Source of the DNA: Diphasiastrum complanatum
Lineage: Eukaryota > Streptophyta > Lycopodiopsida > Lycopodiales > Lycopodiaceae
Direction of reading: 5' to 3'
NCBI GenBank assembly: GCA_029204225.1
Contig: CM055109.1
Span: 3,992,299 to 4,056,298 of the forward strand
DNA: 64,000 bases
Shown piece after piece: positions 1-11,264 of this stretch. The translations under genes were made by a program, and so were the position numbers. Within the stretch, counting starts at the first letter, position 1, and every line of letters starts with the position of its first letter. The notes under the pieces were generated by a model. That model ran no database searches. It worked only from the letters and a program-made list of their open reading frames with translations, and was not told the DNA's origin.

Positions 1-53
1 AGGACTTTTACACTGCTATTGATCATGAGTGCTCTATAGAAGGAATTGGCGAC
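1..53 (+). pseudogene. Copia family B polyprotein, protease-region fragment (left part)
   Basis: These bases read as the end of a copia protease region (…HECSIEGIGD). The same reading frame resumes at 2342 with a typical post-protease stretch containing IPKLTKNLIS. The two parts are one old polyprotein split by the insertion at 54-2341. The rest of the element lies upstream of the window. A related sequence (HECNIEG) ends the window at about 63980, so both edges carry related copia families. Confidence 0.7.
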
Positions 54-721
54 TATTAAAAATTCACAATTCTAGCTTGACTAGTTTTGGTCATATGACT
101 TGTAAATAGTTAGATGGTCATGATATGGCTTGTCACACGTGCCAAATAGCATAGGATTCCATTCATAAGGATGTTCTCAAGTAGATCTAAGTGTTAGAAC
201 CTTTGGAATGAGTCCAAATTATGCTCAGATACAAGAGACAAAAAATAGGAGCTATTTTTGGTAATTTTTGCATTGTTGAGGGATCTCCAAGATTCCAACC
301 CTAACTTGGTAGGGATGAAAGATCCACCAAAATTAGCATTAGGGATAGGTTTAGGGATACTCATACCTGCCCAAAACCATGATGGATCATGTATATATAG
401 GTGATGATATCTCACCAAAATCAATCAAGCAATTTCATGATTTTTCTCTCATAGTGGTGCAATTGCTCTCTATGTTCATAATTGTTTGAGTACTTGTGAT
501 TACTAATGATTATAGGATTGAATGTAGGTCTGGTGTATAGTACTCAGACTGTGGGAGGTCGTACTTTCACATGTGTGAAGCCTTGTTCAAGGATTTGGGC
601 CATTTAGTGAGGTTCAAACATAGATTTTTGATGGATTTTGATGGTTCAACTTGTGCTAATCTTATGAGTTTCCCTCATCATTTCAAGTGTTTTTGGATCC
701 TTATTTTCTGTAATTTTCACA
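54..721 (+). repeat. Left LTR of family A derivative
   Basis: It matches the LTRs at 1670-2341, 33933-34612 and 39407-40065. It ends in CA directly before the primer-binding site; the first dinucleotide is TA instead of TG, a mutated terminus. It contains a TATATATA box near 390 and a G-box CACGTG at 136-141. Confidence 0.9.
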
Positions 722-733
722 TGGTATCAGAGC
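722..733 (+). other. Primer-binding site for initiator tRNA-Met
   Basis: TGGTATCAGAGC lies directly after the LTR terminus. It is the usual plant copia primer site, complementary to the 3' end of initiator tRNA-Met. Confidence 0.92.
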
Positions 734-1669
734 CTAAAGGCTGAAATGAGCTAAATCCTTGGTTTTCATTCAATTTGATAACAATTTTTGATCTACATAG
801 CATCTAGCATTGATTCTAGAACTCAAAGTGAGTCAAATACATTGGAGATTGGTGTTGTGTGACTTCATTTTCAGGTGTTTAGGTGTCTAAATCTAGAGGC
901 AAAGTTAGATTCAATTCACATTACCAAGATAGCAAGTTTTGCTTGCTCCAAGCATTGATTTCTATGCGAGTTTTGGAGGTGATTTCATAGAGGAGGCTTT
1001 CTAGCATTCAAGGAGAGGGAAGATAAGAGTTTTGGGGACTCTTCAAGGCTGTTCTAAGTGTATTGGACACCTCCTAAAGTGATTTAGGTTCAGTCCAACC
1101 ATTGCTTGACTTATGCACCAAATTAGATCAATTTTTCATCAATTTTGATCATTTTTTGCTTGTGATTGGATAGTAGATTGTGTTGCATCATCATTAAGTT
1201 CCATTTATATCTCTTACAAGTGATTCTGGAAGTATATTAGGTTTCTGAAATTCACTCTTGATCAGATCATTTGGAAGCTTTGATGTTCTTTATAGAAAGA
1301 GGGGCAATTCTACTAGTATTGTCTACTTCAATGAAGCAAGTGCATTGTTTCTAGTATTCTATGATTTGATTTTGTTAGAGATCATTCTTAGATCTTTATA
1401 GGAATTCTATTACTAATATTTTCAGGTCCCTAAGAAGTGGGATAAGGTATATCTTCAATCAAATCAATAGAAGTAACCTTCATTTGTGTCAAGTCCTTGA
1501 TTAGAATGGTGCAAGCCAAGGAGATTGCTTTGGAGCATGTTCCAAGCAATGATTGTGTAGCTGATCTACTTACTAAACCACTTCAAAAGACACCTTTTAT
1601 GAAGTTCAGATCATCACTTGGAGTGATTAGTAAAGCAATGATTGAACCAAGCTAGATAGTGAGGAGGAG

Positions 1670-2341
1670 TGTTAAAAATTCACAATTCTAGCTTGACTAG
1701 TTTTGGTCATATGACTTGTAAATAGTTAGATGGTCATGATGTGGCTTGTCACATGTGCCAAATAGCATAGGATTCCATTCATAAGGATGTTCTCAAGTAG
1801 ACCTAAGTGTTAGAACCTTTGTAATGAGTCCAAATTATGCTTAGATACAAAAGAGAAAAAATAGGAGCTATTTTTGGTAATTTTTGCATTATTGAGGGAT
1901 CTCCAAGATTCCAACCCTAACTTGGTAGGGATGAAAGATACACCAAAATTAGCATTAGGGATAGGTTTAGGGATACTCATACTTGCCCAAAACCATGATG
2001 GATCATGTATATATAGGTGATGATATCTCACCAAAATCAATCAAGCAATTTCATGATTTTTCTCTCATAGTGGTGCAATTGCTCTCCATGTTCATAATTG
2101 TTTGAGTACTTGTGATTACTAATGATTATAGGATTGAATGTAGGTCTGATGTACAGTACTCAGACTGTGGGAGGCCGTACTTTCACACGTGTGAAGCCTT
2201 CTTCAAGGATTTCGGCCATTTAGTGAGGTTCAAGCATAGATTTTTTATGGTTTAACTTGTGCTAATCTTATGAGATCATAATCTATTGTTTCCCTCATCA
2301 TTTCAAGTGTTTTAGGATCCTTATTTTCTATAATTTTCACA
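1670..2341 (+). repeat. Right LTR of family A derivative
   Basis: It starts TGTTAAAAATTC just after the purine-rich GAGGAGGAG tract and ends CA at 2341, where copia B coding resumes. It holds the 14-base palindrome TTCACACGTGTGAA at about 2182-2195. Confidence 0.9.
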
Positions 2342-5258
2342 GCAACATTCCATTGAAACTTGTTTCTTCAAAAGTTCTTGCACTTTCTAATGTTCTTTTC
2401 ATTCCAAAACTTACAAAGAACTTGATTAGCATGGGGAATCACATTCGACTGAATTTTGACAAGATTTTATGAAGTTGCTTGATAATGGTTGTAATGTAAA
2501 GTTCAACTCCAATACTTGCTTTATCAAGAAAAATGATGAGATCCTAGCTGATGGATCTAGATGTGGTGGAATTTTTAAGTTGAATTCTTATGAGAATGCA
2601 AATCTTTGTGAAGTTGCTTTGTTATCTAAGGAGGAGTTGAGGCATAGAAGATTAGGGCATCCTAACTTTAAATCTATGTCTTCTATGGTCAAGAAAGTGA
2701 AGGAAATTGGTCTTCCAAAATCTCTTTCCAAAGATTTCAAGCCTTGTGAGACTTGTGCTATTGCAAAATCACACAGAAAGCCATATCCGAAGTCTTTTAT
2801 AAAGACTACTCATCCTTTGGAGCTTGTACACTCGGATGTACATTTTTCCTCTTCTAAAAGTATTGGTGGTGCAACATGTTTTGTCACCTTTATTGATGAC
2901 TTTACTAGATATACTTGGTTGTATCTACTTTCTTCAAAGGCTATGATTTTTTATCACTTCCTAATCTTCAAAGCTTATGTTGAGAAACAGTTTTCTTTCA
3001 AAGTTAAAGCTTTAAGATGTGATGGAGGAGGTGAATACATCTCCAACAAGTTTTATGAATACTGTGAAGGTGAAGGAATAAAGAGAGAGATTTCTTGTGC
3101 TTATTCTCCATCTCAAAATGGAGTTGTTGAGAGGAAAAACAGATCTTTATGTGAATGTGCTAAAGCAATTCGAGTTGAAGCTTCTTTGCCTATTGAATAT
3201 TGAGGTGAAGCTATAAATTGTGCTAACTATTTGTGCACTAGATTACCTCACAATGCACTTGCTAGAAAATCACCTTTTCAAGTCTTGTTTAAGAAGAAAC
3301 CTAAGGTAAATCACCTTAGAGTTTTTGGTTGTTCTTGCTTTGTTCATGTGCCCTTGGAAACAAGGAAAAGAGATGATCCTAATTCTATTAAAGGGATCAT
3401 GGTTGGATATGCATCCAACAAGAAAGCTTACAGAATCTATGTTCCCTCTACCTCAACTATAATTGAGAGTAGGGATGTTATATTCCATGAGGATCAAAAA
3501 TACATTCTTGAGGAGGCCGAGTTCAAAGATTCTCACAAAGATACTCCAATCATCAGCCTTGAAGACTATCATGGAGAGATGGGGCTGAGAATTGAGGAGG
3601 AGTCACCTCAAATCTTTTCACCAAGGAGATCTCAAAGAGAAAGATCCGAGCCTAGGAGGCTTACCTATGAAGATAGAGGAAAACAAGTGGAAATCAACTC
3701 CACTAATTGTGCTTATTTTATTTCTCATGAGGAGCCAAAGGATGTATATGATGCACTCAACTCGAAGGAATGGTACCTTGCCATGAAGGAGGAATATGAT
3801 GCTTTGATGGCCAATAAGACACGGGAGCTTGTGGATCTTCCATCCAACAAGCACGCCATTGGTTGCAAGTGGGTTTTTTGAGTCAAATATAAGCAAGATG
3901 GCACAATCAACAAGTACAAGGCTAGACTTTGTGCTAAAGATTTTGCTCAAGTTTATGGACTTGATTATGAGGAGACTTTTGCTCCAGTTGCAAAGATGGT
4001 ATCAATTAGAATCATAATTTCTGTTGCTTGTTTTATCAATTGGCAAGTTCTTCAACTAGATGTCTCTAATGCATTTCTAAATAGATATCTAGAAGAAGAG
4101 ATTTATATGGATCAGCCTATTGGGTTCATCCATGACAAAGACAAAGTTTGCTTGCTCTTCAAAAGTTTATATGGACTAAAGCAAGCTCCAAGGTCATGGT
4201 ATTCTTGACTTAACACTTTCTTGAGTCACTAGGATTTAATCTTAGTAACTATGATCCTTCCTTATATGTCAAATTTTTTGATAAAGATATTGTCATCCTT
4301 CTTATTTATGTTGATGATATCATTCTGACAGGAAGTTGTATCAAGTTAGTTGAGGAAACCAAGATTGCACTTGGAAAAGAATTCAAGATGCAAGATCTTG
4401 GAAAAATTCACTACATTCTAGGATTAGAGATTGACTTTCTTAAAGATAAAGCTTTTGTATGTCAATCCAAGTATGCTCTTTCAATGTTAAAAAAGTTCAA
4501 TATGTTAGATTGTAAGAGTATAGAAACTCCTATGGAGCAAAATGTAAAAGATCCTAACAAAGGTGATGAAAGATCCTTCGTGGACATCACACTTTTTAGG
4601 AGTCTCGTAGGCTTCTTAATTTGGCTCACAATAACTAGACCTGACATAAGCTTTAGTGTTCATAAGTTGAATGCAAAATCCTACTATTTATCATTGGAAA
4701 ATGGCCAAGAGAGTGCTTAGATATATATCTTCAACTTTTGATTATGGTTTATTGTATAAAAGTGAAGATCTTTCTATTGTTGGTTATTTTGACTCGAATT
4801 TTGCAAGTGATAGAGTAGATCAAAAATCTACAAGTGCTTATGTCATATATCTTGGAGGAAATTTGATATCTTGGCTTTCCAAAAAGCAAGATATTGTATC
4901 ACTCTCATCATGTGAAGCTGAGTATAAGGCACTCACTACAACAACAAAGGAAGTGTTTTGGATCAAGAGTTTACTAGTGGAGCTAAAGATAATCATGGAA
5001 GAGGATCTACCTATGATCATGTGTGACAACATTTTAGCCCAAGCCCTTGCCAACAACCCAATATTCCACGCAAGGAGCAAACATATCGAAGTTGCACATC
5101 ACTTCGTTAGAGAGAAGCTCATTGGAGGGGAAATCTACTTGGAGCACATCAACACATCATCTTGTATTGCTGATATGCTCACCAAACCTTTGAGCAAAAG
5201 TTCCTTCATCAAGCATAGAGCCAATCTTGGAGTAACACCAAGATCCATGTTCAAGTAA
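2342..5258 (+). pseudogene. Copia family B pol (integrase, reverse transcriptase, RNase H), decayed
   Basis: Domain order is that of Ty1/copia. The GAG-pre-integrase HHCC zinc region is at about 2639-2785 (HRRLGHP, CETCAIAKSH). The integrase core follows with HSDVH near 2830, RCDGGGEY near 3017 and QNGVVERKNR near 3115. RT runs from about 3850 with YVDD at 4307-4318, and RNase H from about 4740 to 5258 (SSCEAEYKALTT). It is broken by in-frame TGA codons at 3201-3203, 3879-3881 and 4206-4208, a frameshift near 4222 and another near 4670. The C-terminus and stop are intact and lead into a 3' LTR. Such polyproteins act in cytoplasmic virus-like particles and then in nuclear integration; this copy cannot make one. 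Confidence 0.92.
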
Positions 5259-5278
5259 ATATAGATTGTTTTTAGGAG

Positions 5279-6003
5279 TGTTGAAATGGAAAAATAATCC
5301 ATCTTGACTTTAGGCTTGCTACAAATATTGTACTATGCAAGTATGTTGTTTATAAATGCAAAATGCCAAGTTTGGCCTAGATATAACTCGAGCTACATGG
5401 ATATGTCATATCTAGATTGCTGAGTACAACTTGCATATAGTTTGTAGACATAGAATTAGCAAAATTATGCTTTTAGAAACTCATGGCAATTCACATGCAT
5501 TAATTGTAAGTGATCCATAGTGACATGCAAGGCATGCACAAAGTGTAATGGACACATGCATGATGATTTGTACATTTCTAGTTAGAACTAGCACACTCGG
5601 AAAAAGTTGGTAGAGTTTCATGCATTAGAACTGTCAAATGTCACATAGACTCTAGTTTTCACTTTAGATGTCGTTACATGATGGATGGATGTGGTTCTAC
5701 CTCGAGCTACCTCAAACTCCATAAATATGTGTAGCTCTCCTCATATTTTGTGATGAAGAACCAAAGCTTTGTAGCTATCTCATGCCATTTTGGATCCACA
5801 CAATTTTTGCTTGTTATCTCTCTATCTTTCTCTCTCTAACTCATGTTGAGGCTAATGCTAATACACTGATATCTTGTGCCTTTGCTCATTATTGATTTAT
5901 TGCTATCATATTCAAATGCTTAGCATGTTAGATTGTGAGTAAGCCATATCTTCTGAACTAGATCTTGTTAATCAATCTAGAATCAGGTTATTGTGCTAAT
6001 CAC
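5279..6003 (+). repeat. 3' LTR of copia family B
   Basis: It begins TGTTGAAATGG directly after a purine-bearing stretch downstream of the pol stop at 5258. It contains a TATA-like ATAAATATG near 5720 and a CT-rich tract near 5818-5840. The right end (…GCTAATCACA) is an estimate; reverse-strand copia coding starts soon after. The partner LTR lies upstream of the window. Confidence 0.65.
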
Positions 6004-6260
6004 AAAGCTTAATTAGATCCATCATACTTGTGGACATTCCTCACACGTGTGAAATCTGAAAATTTTGTCACATGGGCTTTGCCTTTTCTCTTGAGATCAA
6101 TCAATTGATCTTCGATGAAGATGACATCCCGACTAGTGAATATCTTCAACTCGATGGGATCCAACAACTTGTAAGCTTGATCTAAAGTAGTATAGCTGAT
6201 GGAAATACATTTGATACTCTGGAAGTCGAGCTTCTTCCTGAGATCATGATCGCATTTTTT
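6004..6260 (-). pseudogene. Copia fragment between integrase and RT, reverse strand
   Basis: The reverse strand encodes a short stretch typical of the copia segment before RT, including KCISISY, AYKLLDP and FTSRDVIF. It is too short to assign a family. Downstream of it (towards higher coordinates) the homology stops near 6260. A G-box, CACGTG, sits at 6044-6049. Confidence 0.7.
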
Positions 6261-6849
6261 GCAAAAAGCCGATAGTGCCCTTGAAAAGACGAAGATGTCT
6301 TGAAAATAGTTTAACTCGTAAAAGTAGATGACTTTCGAAAAAAATTTCTCTCTTTGCATTTTTTGGGAAAATGTGAAAAAGACGAAGGTGTTGAAAATAG
6401 TTAAACTTTTGAATTGCACAAGTTAAACTTTTGAGCTATGCAAGTGCCGCATTTCAGGGAAATGCGAAAAAGTCGAAGTTGTTGAAAACATAGTGCATTT
6501 CTGCAGACTGTCAAAAAAGTAGTGTATTTTCGCAGACTTGTTCTAAATGTTAATTTCGTGGAAGTTGTAGAAGATGGCCAAGTCTTCAATGACTTCAAGT
6601 TATTGAGCTTAACATCTGAACTTGAAATTATGATAGGATTGGTTACCCTTTGTTGGAGATTAGCCGGAAGCCCGTTATAGATGTTCTTCAAATAAATTGG
6701 CTGTCTAAGTTTGTGATTCCTGCCGGTATCAGATGAACAGATGTAGAATCAAAGTTGGTTTCACATGAACCTAGATCAATGATCAAAACATGCAGGAAGA
6801 ATCATGAAATATAAATTAGTCATTCACCAAGGAGACAACTGTGGGCTTA
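6261..6849. other. Unassigned LTR-like or leader sequence
   Basis: No supported gene. About 6280-6540 contains several copies of motifs such as TTTTTCGCATTT and CTGCAGACTGT (reverse strand), resembling the sequence at 29940-30350. The remainder to 6849 has only a 96-codon reverse ORF with no recognisable domain. I read it as decayed gypsy-type non-coding sequence. Confidence 0.4.
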
Positions 6850-7050
6850 ATTTTCAACAGAAATTGTAGAAGCTGCTCGACACCGATTTCATTTATGAAA
6901 TCGAGCATACATAATGGGTATCTCCAATAGTCATAGTACCCAAAAAGAACGACAAAATGCGAATCTGTGTCAATCTGAAGACGTTAAATGTGGTTACCAA
7001 GAAAGATCATTTTCCCTTACCTTTCACAAAAAGTGTTTTGGATCAAGTAG
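6850..7050 (+). pseudogene. Gypsy RT fragment
   Basis: The forward strand reads through the beginning of a Ty3/gypsy RT: FIYEIEHT, then SPIVIVPKKN and RICVNLK. It corresponds to the reverse-strand RT near 51240-51370. The reading is broken by a frameshift or stop in the first third. It ends abruptly at the family A LTR boundary at 7051, which suggests that the copia element inserted into this gypsy. Confidence 0.8.
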
Positions 7051-7732
7051 TGATAAAATTACAGCAAAAAAGAATCCTAAAACACTTGAAATGATGAGGG
7101 AGACAATAGATTATGATTTCATAAAGTTAGCACAAGTTGCACCATCAAAATCCATCAAAAATCTATGCTTGAACCTTACTAAATGGCCCAAATCCTTGAA
7201 GAAGCCTTCACACGTGTGAACGTATGGCCTCCCACAGTTTGAGTATTGTACACCATACCCACATTCAATCCTATAATCATTAGGAATCACAAGAACTCAG
7301 ATAATTAATCACATAGAGAGCAATTGCACCAATATGAGAGAAAAATCATGAAATTGCTTGATTGATTTTGGTGAGAGATCATCACCTATATATACATTAT
7401 CCATCATGGTTTTGGGCAAGTATGAGTAGCCCTAAACCTATCCATAATGCTAATTTTGGTGGATCTTTCATCCCTACCAAATTAGGGTTGGAATCTTGGA
7501 GATCCTTCAACAATGGAAAAACTACCAAAAATAGCTCCTACTATTTTTCTCTTGTATCTAAGCATGATTTGGACTCATTCCAAAGGTTCTATCACTTAGG
7601 TCAACTTGAGAACATCCTTATGAATGGAATCCTATGCTATTTGGCATGTGTGACAAGCCACATCATGACCATCTAACTATATACAAGTCATATGACCAAA
7701 ACTAGTCAAGCTATAATTGTGAACTTTTAACA
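7051..7732 (-). repeat. 3' LTR of a reverse-strand copia family A element
   Basis: It is the reverse complement of the family A LTR, with the TGTTAAAA terminus at 7732. The left terminus at 7051 has a small change. It holds the palindrome TTCACACGTGTGAA at about 7207-7220. The gypsy RT at 6850-7050 stops at its edge. The matching 5' LTR is not present downstream. Confidence 0.88.
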
Positions 7733-7746
7733 CTCCTCCTCACTAT

Positions 7747-9342
7747 CTAGCTTGGTCCAATCATTGCTTTACTAATCACTCCAAGTGATGATCTGAACTT
7801 CATGAAAGGTGTCTTTTTAAGTGGTTTAGTAAGTAGATCAGCTACACATTCATTGCTTGGAACATGCTCCAAAGCAATCTCCTTGGCTTGCACCATTTCT
7901 CACAAAGTGATGGCATATCTCAATGTGCTTAGATCTTGCATGGAAGATTGAATTAGATGAAAGGTATTGGGCTAACATATTGACATTGTAGATTATTTAT
8001 GTCTCCTCTGAATTCATGATCTTTAGCTCCACCAATAATCTCTTGATCCAAAGTACCTCCTTTGTAGAGTGGTTGTCAAAGCTTTGTACTCGGCCTCAGT
8101 TGAAGATAGAGATATAATTTCTTGCTTTTTGGAAAGCCATGAAACCACACTTTTTCCTATGAAAGTTGAATAGGCACTTGTTGATTTTCTATCTCTCTTT
8201 TCCCTTGCAAAATTTGAATCACTAAATGCATGAAGGTTAATCACATCTCCTCTATATAGAATCCCAAAATCCAATGTACCCGAGATGTATCTCATAATCC
8301 TCTTAGTCTTTTTCCAATGGATATTCAATGGTTTTTTCATGGATTGGCTCAACCTACATACACTAGAGCTAAGATCTGGCCTAGTTATAGTAATCCACGT
8401 TAAGGAGCCTATAAGTTGCCTAAACAAAGTGATGTCCATGAAGGATCTGTTATCGTCTTCATTTGGCACTTGAACATCTTGCTCCATTGGTGTGTCAACC
8501 CTTTTGCACTCTTCCATCTTAAACTTCTTCAAAAGACTTTGAGCATAGTTTACTTGACTTATAAAGATAAAATCAGATCCTTTAAGCAAAATATATCCCT
8601 AAGATGAAGTGAAGCCACCCTAGATCTACCATCACGAACTCTAAAGATAGATCTATCTTGAATTTTTCAATACCATCAACACTATTTCCACTAATAATGA
8701 TGTCATCTACATAAATGAGTAAAAGTACAATAACAACACCATAAAACTTAATGTAAAGAGTGGGATCATATTCACTTTGAAAAAAAGAAAGTGAAATGAG
8801 ATAGCAATATAATCTTAAATTCCAAGATCTCGAGGCTTGCTTCAAACCATAGATGCTTCTTTGGAGATGACATACTTTGTCCTCCATTCCATGCTCGATG
8901 AACCCTTGTGGCTGCTTCGTATAGATATCCTCTTCCAAAAAACCATTAGAGACATCCATTTGATATAGGATCCATCCAAAATGTGATGCAAGTGCATTGT
9001 CTTATTGTGACCATCTTGGCCATAGGTGCAAAAGTTTCCTCATAGTCTACCCCTCTCACTCAAGCATAACCTTTTGCAACTAATATTGCTTTATGTTTGT
9101 TAACACTATTGTTTGCATTCAACTTAAGCTTGAACATCATATTCCTTTAAGGTCTATCAACAAGCAACCAAGTTTCATTCTCAATCAAGGCATTATACTC
9201 ATCCAACATAGCTTTATACCATTCTTTGGAGTTCAATGCTTCTTTAACATTAGATGGTTCTTCAAAACTAGATAAAGCATAAGAAGTGGATGAGATACCC
9301 TCAACTTGCTACCCTTTGCCTTGATATGTGAGCCTTGATGCT
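7747..9342 (-). pseudogene. Copia family A pol, RT to RNase H part (reverse strand, left of nested element)
   Basis: Translation of the reverse strand matches the RT and RNase H of the intact element at 35424-39392, including IYGLKQASRSW, IYVDDIIISG and SLSSTEAEYKALTT. Frameshifts near 8040 and 8585 and several lost starts break it. At 9342 the coding sequence is cut and resumes at 15384, so the copia C element at 9343-15383 inserted here. This copy keeps Tyr in YGLKQA where the intact element has Asp. Confidence 0.9.
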
Positions 9343-9591
9343 TGTTAGAAATCAATGATAAACTTCATTGTTACACTTCTTAGTTACTGTTTATGATGTA
9401 CTTTATTACTAGTTGTAACTAGCCGTTGGCTAGTCTAAAAGTCTACTCCTAGGTTCTCCCTCTCTATCAGGGTTCAGGGTTTATATGTACATTTTACATT
9501 CAGTATGTCATAGTGTGATAGAGTGATAGTGTGTGCTCTTCTTCCGGCTTCTTGTGGTAAATGCTTGATGTTGCATATCTGATTGTTGACC
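9343..9591 (+). repeat. 5' LTR of copia C
   Basis: About 249 bases, starting TGTTAGAAAT and ending just before the primer-binding site. The last base is C where the 3' LTR has the canonical A. Confidence 0.9.
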
Positions 9592-9603
9592 TGGTATCAG
9601 AGC
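9592..9603 (+). other. Primer-binding site for initiator tRNA-Met (copia C)
   Basis: TGGTATCAGAGC follows the 5' LTR directly. Confidence 0.92.
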
Positions 9604-9973
9604 AGCAATAGTCCTGTGTGCCTAATCAGTGGATACAGCTTGTCACAGGCTCCGTAACGACGTGAGAAAGTCTTTCACGGGAGGTGAAAGCTTGGAGAGA
9701 TAAAAACGGCTGGAAGGAATTCTTCTTTGGTGTATTTTGCAGGTTTAGAGCTCAAAATCATCAGTGGGGAATGAAAAGCACAGTCCCAAAGGCATCCAAA
9801 AGGCCAGGGTAGCATCAGACAGATTGAAAATTTGTTGAGTGGGGGAGATTCTTACAATACTTCCTAGTTGTCGTGGAAAGTGCTATTTGTGTGAGAGGTT
9901 TGCCAAGAAATCTCTCATTTGTCTGTTTGGAGTACCACAAATCACACTAGATAGTATCTAGTACTGTCATTCA

Positions 9974-10788
9974 TGTTAAAATTGGCAAAAGCTAACTTGA
10001 TTAAATCTTGTAAATACCATTATGAGTAGTACATATCATCATTAGACATGTGTGGAGCCTATTCCCACGTGTGAGATAAATGCATTTATCATTTAGATGA
10101 GTCATATAGGTTGTACCTACCATTTCATTTGAGATCCAGTGACTAAAATGGCCAAAATCTAGTTTTCTAGCTATATGCCACTTGGCATCATTTTATTGGT
10201 AGGAAAAGCTATTTCACATGGATAGGAGTGATCTCACACGTGCTAGGTGAGATTCAACTCGTAGTAGATATTTGTGTAGGTCCCTATAAATTAGGAAAAT
10301 TGCCTAAAATCAAGGGAGGTAGCTATAAGTTAGGAAACTTGGTCCATATGCCATATTGATGATTATAGGTGGATCCTTTGATGAGTAGGCACTCTCACAC
10401 GTGCCAAATCAGCTGAATAAGCATCAGCTCTTGTGTATATATGGTGGCTCATTTGGCCATAATTGACAAGAAAGCTAAATCTTGGTTTTGGAGCAATTCT
10501 AGTGTTTTCTCTCTACTTGTCTTGTGTTTTTATGCATTGATTGGGTTCTAAGCTTAGTATACTTTATTCTTAGCCTACTGTCCATACTCTGATAGGTTTT
10601 CACACATGTGAAACCAGCAAGTACAAGTTTTGATCAATAATGATTGTTCTTGTTAGATTTGTTGATGTAGATTTGATCTAGTGCTATCTAATCTTGTGTA
10701 GATTGGTAGATCGATCTAATCTAACACCCAATCACACTTGTGGATCTGATTTGGATCCATTCTTGGTCCTTTTTGCTGTACTTTGACA
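9974..10788 (+). mobile_element. Solo LTR of copia family D in the copia C leader
   Basis: An 815-base LTR (TGTTAAAATTGG … CTTTGACA) with no internal region is flanked by perfect five-base duplications, ATTCA at 9969-9973 and 10789-10793. The reverse copy of the same leader at about 55400-55510 has a single ATTCA followed by GAGTTAGG, which is the unoccupied site. It carries a TATATATGG box near 10435 and three CACGTG boxes at 10066, 10237 and 10398. A solo LTR arises by recombination between the two LTRs of a full element. Confidence 0.95.
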
Positions 10789-10954
10789 ATTCAAAGTTAG
10801 GAAGCTTCATACTTTTCACATTACTGATATCTGTCTGTTTGAACGATCACTCATTTCGAAATCTAACCAAAGAGGCGGCGGCGTAGCCGCTGCGCTGAAG
10901 TAGAGAATCTAGAATATTCCCTCTAAAAATTCCTATATTCTCTCTCTTTTATAT

Positions 10955-11194
10955 CCGTACCAATATCGGATCCAAGCGCGGTAGCTGAAGGGAAACCCGA
11001 GCAGTCGTACATCCGCGCTCCAGTCCGATATTGTCCGTACCGATATCGGATCCAAGCGCACGAGCTAAAGAAAATTTTGAGTAGTTGTACATCCGCACTC
11101 CAGTCCGATATTGCATGCTCCAATATCGGATCCATGCGCACAAGTTAAGGAGGATCCTGAGTAGCCATACTTCCGCGCTCCATTCCGATATCAG
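10955..11194 (+). repeat. Three 80-base tandem repeats in the copia C leader
   Basis: Units start at 10955, 11035 and 11115, each opening with a variant of CCGTACCAATATCGGATCC and containing GTACATCCGCGCTCC. They end about 70 bases before the gag ATG. The reverse copy of this leader at 55025-55265 carries three matching units. Confidence 0.9.
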
Positions 11195-11264
11195 GTGTAT
11201 AACCAAAAAAATATACAGTTTTGTGGTGTGATAAACTACTTGATCTGGACTCATCTGTTCAGTA

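Larger units (their letters stand above)
54..2341 (+). mobile_element. Non-autonomous copia family A deletion derivative (LTR, PBS, leader, tail of pol, LTR)
   Basis: Two direct LTRs (54-721 and 1670-2341) bound only about 950 bases. The internal part has the primer-binding site, the full untranslated leader also present in the intact element at 33933-40065, and then jumps at about 1505 to the last roughly 45 codons of pol (1506-1655, ending in TAG). About 3.8 kb of gag-pol is missing. The flanking five bases are GCGAC (49-53) and GCAAC (2342-2346), an imperfect target duplication inside copia B. The LTRs differ at about twenty positions by eye, and the left one lacks a 14-base stretch. Without protein-coding capacity it would depend on an intact relative. 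Confidence 0.9.

Noticed and set aside
194-424. A 76-codon reverse ORF that recurs at 1810, 34073, 39524 and, on the other strand, 7362
   Set aside because: It recurs only because it lies inside every family A LTR. It covers the U3 promoter on the antisense strand and is best explained as shared LTR sequence, not a conserved gene.
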